From the NCBI RefSeq assembly GCF_000715075.1, contig NC_134081.1:108736108-108800107 (forward strand): 64,000 nucleotides of DNA, in the 5' to 3' direction. This document shows, one piece after another, positions 58,968 to 64,000 of the stretch (the stretch's first letter is position 1; each line of letters starts with the position of its first letter). The notes under the pieces are model-generated. The model saw nothing but the letters and a program-made list of their open reading frames with translations. It searched no databases and was not told where the DNA came from. The stretch is from Nicotiana tabacum (taxonomy: Eukaryota; Streptophyta; Magnoliopsida; Solanales; Solanaceae). The translations under genes and the position numbers were made by a program.

Positions 58968-60956
58968 CTGGTCCTCTTCCAGTAGTTACTTTTTCAGCAA
59001 AAACTTTGTTTTTCTGAACAGACTGGACTCTGGCTTGGCAATTATCCTTGAAATGCACATTGTTCCCACAGTGGGTACAAAGCCAGTTATCAGGTACAAT
59101 GACGTACTTGCTGTGAGGGTTATAGGGAACTTTCTCCCTTTAGAACCCTATTCCCTGCATGTTTCCACCATTATTAAAGTACATGGCAGTAATAGCATCT
59201 GAGGACTAGGTCCACTTAAGAGATTTCTCAAGATCATTTTTTACTTTCTCCAATTCTGCTTGAAGTTGCCTATTTTTCTCAAGCTCAGCACGCAGACTAG
59301 TTTTCACATTATTCAGCTCATTTTCAAGTTTAATATGTGCCTCACTAGCTACTTCCTTCCCTTTTTCAGAATTTCCAGGCCTACATTCTGCTTTAAGTCC
59401 CTCAATTGTTTCTTCTAGGTCTACGATTGCCACTAAGAGATCATCTTTTTCTTGCTCAATAATGGCAACTTTCTCCATTAAGGCATTCTTTTCTTTACTA
59501 AAGTTCTCTGTGGTTTGTTTCAAGTCAACTACAACTACCATTAAATCATCTCTTTCATGTTCTACACTAGCAATTTTTTCTGTTAGAACCTCCTTCTCAT
59601 TTTTCAGATTTTCTATAGTTTCCTTCAGGTCAACTACACAAACCAACAAGTCATCTCTAGTCTGCTCAACATCTCCTAACTCTATGGTCAAGGCATCCTT
59701 ATCACTCATAAGACTATGATATGCATCAATCAAGACATTAGCTAATGGCATGACTTTCTTGGGAGAGTAGGATTTTAGATTCCTTTGAACATCCCTAAAG
59801 TTTACCTCATCATTGTCATCATCTTCATTATCGTCTGACTGAGCCATCAAAGCAAATATTGAGTCATATTTATTTGCTTTATTTTCAACTGCCATCATGG
59901 AACTATCACCTGCATCATTTTCTTCTTTTGCTTCACTGTAGGAATCTTCCATGATGCAAGATCTTGCTTCACAACATTGTCAGCTATGTTTTTCCTTTTG
60001 AAGCATTTGTCAGGAATGGGGTTCCTCTTGGCTGCTTTATCAAAGTTGTGCTTGAAATACTCTTGCTTCAGAAGAGGACGATCCTTGATGAAATGCCCTG
60101 GCTTTCCACACTTATGACAGAGGTCATAATTCTTTGGTTTGTTGGAACTGCCTCTCTTTGGTATACCTCCATTTCTTCGAACCATTTTCTAAAACCTTCT
60201 AGTAAGGTATGCCATGTCACTATCCTCCTCACTCGAATCATTGTTTTCAGCTTTGATTACTAGGTTCTTCTCCTTCTTTGGTTCTCTTCTTTCACTGTCC
60301 TTCTTTATCTTCATCTCGTAGGTTTTCAGATTCCCAACTAGCTCGTCCATAGTCAGTGTCTACAGATCCTTGGCTTCAGTGATAGCATTTACCTTACTTT
60401 CCCAGGAGCTGGGTAAAACACTAAGTACTTTCCTCACGAGCTTGTTCCTAGGAACGATTTTTCCAAGAGAGTGTAGCTCATTTATAATGGAAGTGAATAG
60501 AGTCTGTATGTCTTGAATGGATTCATCATCCTTCATTCTAAAGAGCTCATACTTAGTGGAGAGCATATCGATCTTGGACTGCTTTACTTGAGTAGCTCCT
60601 TCATGTGCCGTTTGTAAAGCTTCCCATATCTCCTTGGCAGACTGACAGGCTGAAATCCTGTTATATTCATCAGGTCCTATACCACACACCAAAATTCTTT
60701 TGGCGTGAAAGTTCTTCACTACAGCTTTCCTGTCAGCGTCATTGTACTCCTTCCTGATTTTCGGCACCATTACAGCAGGTTCTCCTACCTTCTTTGTTGG
60801 GACATATGGACCATCACAAATAACGTCTCATAAATCGGAGTCTTCTGCCATTATAAAGTCATGCATTCGAGTCTTCCACCACCTAGAGTATTGGCCGTTG
60901 AATCTTGGGGGCCTGTAAGTTGATTTTCCTTCCTCGAAGTTTAGTGGAGCAGCCAT
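58968..60956 (-). pseudogene. gag of the Sirevirus
   Basis: Minus-strand gag starting at 60956 (MAAPLNFEEGKSTYRPPRF). The capsid region is at 60770-60360: NRISACQSAKEIWEALQTAH, VKQSKIDMLSTKYELFRMKD, IINELHSLG and VLSVLPSSWESKVNAI (UBN2/gag type). A zinc knuckle follows near 60120 (CHKCGKPGHFIKDR), with its last cysteine changed to arginine. A long coiled coil at 59750-59206 has three related units (DDLLVCVVDLKETIENLKNE, DDLMVVVVDLKQTTENFSKE, DDLLVAIVDLEETIEGLKAE). A second, intact knuckle lies near 59060 (CTHCGNNVHFKDNC). Stops at 60830, 60360 and 60189 and a frameshift near 59940 disable it. An extended gag with coiled coil fits Sireviruses. Confidence 0.88.
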
Positions 60957-60998
60957 GGTGAGGATCCTCTCTAGGTGTTAACCTTTTAGAAAGAACCT

Positions 60999-61010
60999 GC
61001 CCTGATACCA
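60999..61010 (-). promoter_or_regulatory. Primer binding site (tRNA-iMet) of the Sirevirus
   Basis: The minus strand reads TGGTATCAGGGC, two nt after the 5' LTR end; one base from the canonical TGGTATCAGAGC. Confidence 0.85.
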
Positions 61011-61012
61011 AT

Positions 61013-61925
61013 TGATAGAATGTATGAGTCCACCAAACTGTACAGAAACCTAGCCCTATACTAGTTCCCACAGAAATAGCTAATGAACTAGTAAGTAAAT
61101 GACACGAGAGATGTTTACGTGGAAATATCCCTGCTCAAGGGGATAAAAAACCACGACCTACACTGGTAGGATTTCAACTTCACTACTGAGCAATCTTTAG
61201 ATTACAACCTATTGCAACCTAGGAATTAAACTCTTAATCCATCACTAACTTGCAATACACCTATTACAAGCCACTTTGCAATACACCTATTACAAAGACT
61301 TCAACTCATGACTAACTCTGTCACGACACAAGCTCTACGGGTTTGTGGTTTTTGAGGTTCCTAATTTAAGCTTCTAGATAAGCAAAGTAGGAATTACAAT
61401 AAATAGCAAATACAAAGATACAACTCAACTAAGGACATACAAAAGACTTGTTATGGAACTGGTCCGTAGTAGTGTTGCACTTTGTTCTTGATGCACTTAT
61501 GACTTCAATGCTGGATAATCAGATCTTGAATGCTTTGGTGAATATCACAAGTGTTTAAGTGATGTTTTTTTGTAATGATTCTTGTTAATATCCTTTGAAT
61601 GACATCACTTAGATGATGTAAACACTTGGTTGGTAAAAAGCCCTTCTCAATGGGAAGTGACTACTGCACTGTTTCTGTATTGTAGCATGTACAGTGCAGG
61701 CAGTCACTTTCCAGTTGTAGAGTTGACGTCGTACTACTGTTAGGGAAACTCAAAGGGATCAGGTCCCTGAGTTGATTCTTTTCTGTCTGAAATCATACAA
61801 CACATATTAGCTTGAGTCCGTTGATAGAGATATATACCAAGTGTACATCAGGTCCTTTGTCTGGTTCTTAATAATAAGTTTGTTAGATCATCAAAACATA
61901 ATTCTAAGATACTTTAAACCCATAA
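61013..61925 (-). repeat. 5' LTR of the Sirevirus (913 bp)
   Basis: Closely matches 51518-52421. Its outer terminus on the plus strand reads CATAA where the partner has CATCA, a single change that destroys the terminal TG of the minus strand. The target duplicate gctat follows directly. Confidence 0.92.
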
Positions 61926-61929
61926 GCTA

Positions 61930-61930
<1 letters not shown>

Positions 61931-62020
<90 letters not shown>
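61931..62020. repeat. (CT)n microsatellite
   Basis: About 45 CT units beside the Sirevirus insertion. It opens a long meaningless frame (Ser-Leu repeats). Confidence 0.95.
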
Positions 62021-62024
<4 letters not shown>

Positions 62025-62860
62025 CTCTATATCTCTGTATCTCTGTAACACTCCCCCCCACCCCCAAACGGTCAAAACCAGCGCAACGGTCACAAGTAAC
62101 TGGTGAATCCCGACGCCCGCGAACACCCCCACCAACAGGTTACCCCTCATCCCCCTTCATCTCCCTCCCCTCCCTACCCCTATCTCTATCTCTTCTTTCC
62201 CTCTCCCCCACTCCCAAACTTCACTGGGCAGCAACACTACCCGTTACTATAGCCCCCATCAATTTCCTCTACTCCATTAATGTTCGTTCACTCTCTCTAT
62301 TCGCTTCCTTTTTATTTGCGCTTCTTTGCTGCGGCTGGGCTTCACCAGTGGTAGCGGTGACATCCCCCTATTTATTAGGCTTCGTGGTGTTTTGTGTGTA
62401 TTTCAAGTTAGGGTTGGTGGCTTTTGGCGGCGAGCGAGAAGTGCGTGTCCAAACAGTGAATAACAACCCGGGCAAGTGTTAGCAAGGAGCGGCGGGAGTT
62501 GGACATGAATGAGATAGGTGGCCGCAACACCGTAGGGTATACTAATACAATTCCCAGGTTCTACTAGCGGGAGTTGGTACCTCCTGTTTTCCCGTTTCCC
62601 TTCGTTGTGTTAGTTAAATTGTTGTCGTCTTAGTTTATATTAGTTTATTCACCATATTAGTATGCGTGTAGTTGTAACTTGTCTTCTATTAGTTTAGTAT
62701 GTCACCTAGGGCGTGTTAGTCATTTCTCTTAATCTATCATAGGTATAGTGGTTGTGGTCTGGGATGGTCGAGTGGGCTCATATCCTCGGGGGGAGCGGGA
62801 GGAGGGGCAGGGGTTGGGGGTGTGGCGAGTGGCAAGGGAAGTAAGGGAAACAAGGGCACT
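62021..62860 (+). other. Probable 5' untranslated region upstream of the LINE
   Basis: C-rich, then mixed DNA without a recognised gene, leading into the LINE coding region. It may be the LINE 5' UTR. The frame continuing from the CT repeat to 62482 is not a gene. Confidence 0.4.
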
Positions 62861-64000
62861 TATAGGTTGAGAATTGTGTCATGGAACATAGGTACATTGA
62901 TGGGTAAGTCTATAGAGTTGGCGAAGATCCTCCGAAAGAGGGGGGGTCAATATAGCGTGTGTCTAGGAGACTAGATGGGTAGGGTCGTGGGTCGCGGACG
63001 GGTATAAACTATGGTACTCCGGGGTCTAGAAGGGTAAGAATGGCATGGGTATCTTGGTGGATAGGAAAGTGCGAGAGTCTGTGGTTGAGGTTAGACGAGT
63101 GGGTGAAAAATTGATGACTATTAAGTTAGTAGTTGGAGAGTCCACCTTAAACGTCGTCAGTGCTTACGCATCGCATGCGGGCTTGGCTAAGGAGATTAAA
63201 CGACGCTTCTGGGAGGGGTTAGATGAGATTGTGCGCCAGGTTCTGCCTGCGGAGAGGCTATTTATAGGAAGGGATTTCAATGGTCGTATTGGGTCGACTG
63301 CAAGTGGTTATGGTGAGGTGCATGGAGGCTTCGGTTTTGGGGAGAGGAACGGAGGAGTTACCTCGCTAATGGACTTCGCTAAGGCTTTTGGGTTGGTGAC
63401 TGCGAACTCTAGCTTTCCAAAGAGAGATGAGCATTTGGTTACTTTTCAAAATGCGGTGGCAAAGACTCAGATCGACTATCTCCTCCTCAAGAGGTGTGAC
63501 AGAGGGTTGTGAAAGGATTACAAGATTATTCCGAGTGAGGTACTCGCAATGCAACATAGGCTTTTGGTGATGGACGTTGGTATTATGTTAAAAAAGAGAA
63601 AAAGGTATGCTCGAAGAAGACCGAGAATCATGTGGGGAGCATTGACCAAGGATAAAACCCAAGAGATGGAGGGGAGGTTGTAGGTTGTGGGAGCCTGGAG
63701 GAGCAGCGGCGACGCGGGCATTATGTGGTAGACGACGGCAGGCTGTATAAGGGAGGTTGCAAGAGAGGTGTCAGGGATATAGGCGGGAGTCTTTGGCGGG
63801 CACAAATGAGACTGATGGTGGAATGAAGTGGTCCAAGGTAAAGTGGAAGCGAAGAAGGTGGCGTACCTGAAGTTAGTAGGGAGCACGTGTGAGGAGGAGA
63901 GGCGAGCGTGCTTGGAGAGGTATAAGGTATCTAGGAAGGAAGCTAAGTTGGCGGTCTCAGAGGCTAAGACTACAACTTATGCTCGTATGTATGAGGAACT
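62861..64000 (+). mobile_element. RTE-type LINE, 5' part (endonuclease), cut by window end
   Basis: Plus-strand non-LTR retrotransposon with an apurinic-type endonuclease. The N-terminal motif RIVSWNIGTLMGKSIELAKI (from 62867) carries the first metal-binding Asn. After a shift in a G run near 62945, ETRWVGSW gives the catalytic Glu. The main frame (63045-63512) has STLNVVSAYASHAGLAKEIK, LFIGRDFNGRIGST (usual GGDFNG, Asp and Asn kept) and PKRDEHLVTF, ending with QIDYLL. Stops near 62970, 63030 and at 63510 (CDRGL*KDY) show that it is dead. The following linker (63590-64000) contains WGALTKDKTQEMEG; RT would lie beyond the window. This LINE type is abundant in Solanaceae and is often mis-annotated as 'craniofacial development protein 2-like'. 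Confidence 0.88.

Larger units (their letters stand above)
51518..61925 (-). mobile_element. Full-length Sirevirus (Ty1/copia) element
   Basis: Complete 10.4 kb element on the minus strand. LTRs lie at 61013-61925 (5') and 51518-52421 (3'), with a 5-bp target duplication gctat at 51513-51517 and 61926-61930. Inside are a tRNA-iMet primer site, gag with coiled coil and zinc knuckles, protease, integrase, RT and RNase H in copia order, an env-like third ORF and an array of polypurine tracts before the 3' LTR. The env-like ORF and multiple polypurine tracts are Sirevirus hallmarks. The LTRs are very similar, so the insertion is young, but several stops and a protease mutation have disabled it. 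Confidence 0.92.

Noticed and set aside
61841..62482. 213-codon plus-strand frame with long Ser-Leu repeats
   Set aside because: It is opened by the CT microsatellite and runs from the Sirevirus LTR into C-rich DNA; no domain or codon structure supports a gene.

Overview
The window is a piece of a plant nuclear genome, most likely a Solanaceae species and possibly Nicotiana-like. The evidence is AT-rich intergenic DNA, nested LTR retrotransposons of the Athila, Tekay/Del and Sirevirus types, an RTE LINE, SINEs with (TTG)n tails, and a two-exon plant B-box gene. There are no operons, CRISPR arrays or bacterial genes. Only two loci look like functional host genes: a BBX28/BBX29-like B-box gene on the minus strand (12149-13023) and a nuclear tRNA-Ser(UGA) gene on the minus strand (49769-49850). 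Nearly all other recognisable sequence is transposon.

Layout. 1-4641: 5' half of a minus-strand gag-only LTR element (internal region, gag, tRNA-iMet PBS, LTR 2065-4641), inserted in a related LTR relic (4642-6705). 6708-7243: compound tandem repeat, followed by unassigned repeat-like DNA to 8530. 8531-12148: intergenic. 12149-13023: B-box gene, with a promoter rich in ACGT elements to about 13.8 kb. 13750-15420: Helitron relic (Pif1-like helicase, minus strand). 15421-45117: one minus-strand Athila-like Ty3/gypsy element interrupted by later insertions. These are a SINE (18706-18818), a second gag-only element on the plus strand (21763-27436), a rearranged zone of LTR and Athila fragments with a 2.83 kb tandem duplication (27437-34108), and a truncated Tekay/Del-like element (pol 34109-37530, 3' LTR 37541-40406). 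45118-51512: intergenic, with a hAT-like MITE, SINE relics and the tRNA gene. 51518-61925: complete minus-strand Sirevirus (Ty1/copia) with two LTRs and a 5-bp target duplication. 61931-62020: CT microsatellite. 62861-64000: 5' part of a plus-strand RTE LINE, cut by the window end.

The parts fit a layered history. A Helitron landed upstream of the B-box gene and Athila then inserted into its helicase. Tekay-family elements and a SINE inserted into Athila, and unequal or illegitimate recombination then shuffled LTR and Athila pieces. Most premature stops whose parent codon can be inferred look like CAG to TAG or CGA to TGA, the pattern expected from deamination of methylated CHG and CG cytosines. 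The two gag-only copies share one architecture, an intact gag region joined to the same non-pol segment, so they appear to be a real non-autonomous family rather than chance deletions. No previously undescribed cellular system could be demonstrated. The most unusual signals are this gag-only family, conserved hairpins at fixed places in its LTRs and near its polypurine tract, CG-rich palindrome arrays shared by unrelated LTR families, and a possible shared env-like domain in a gypsy and a copia element.
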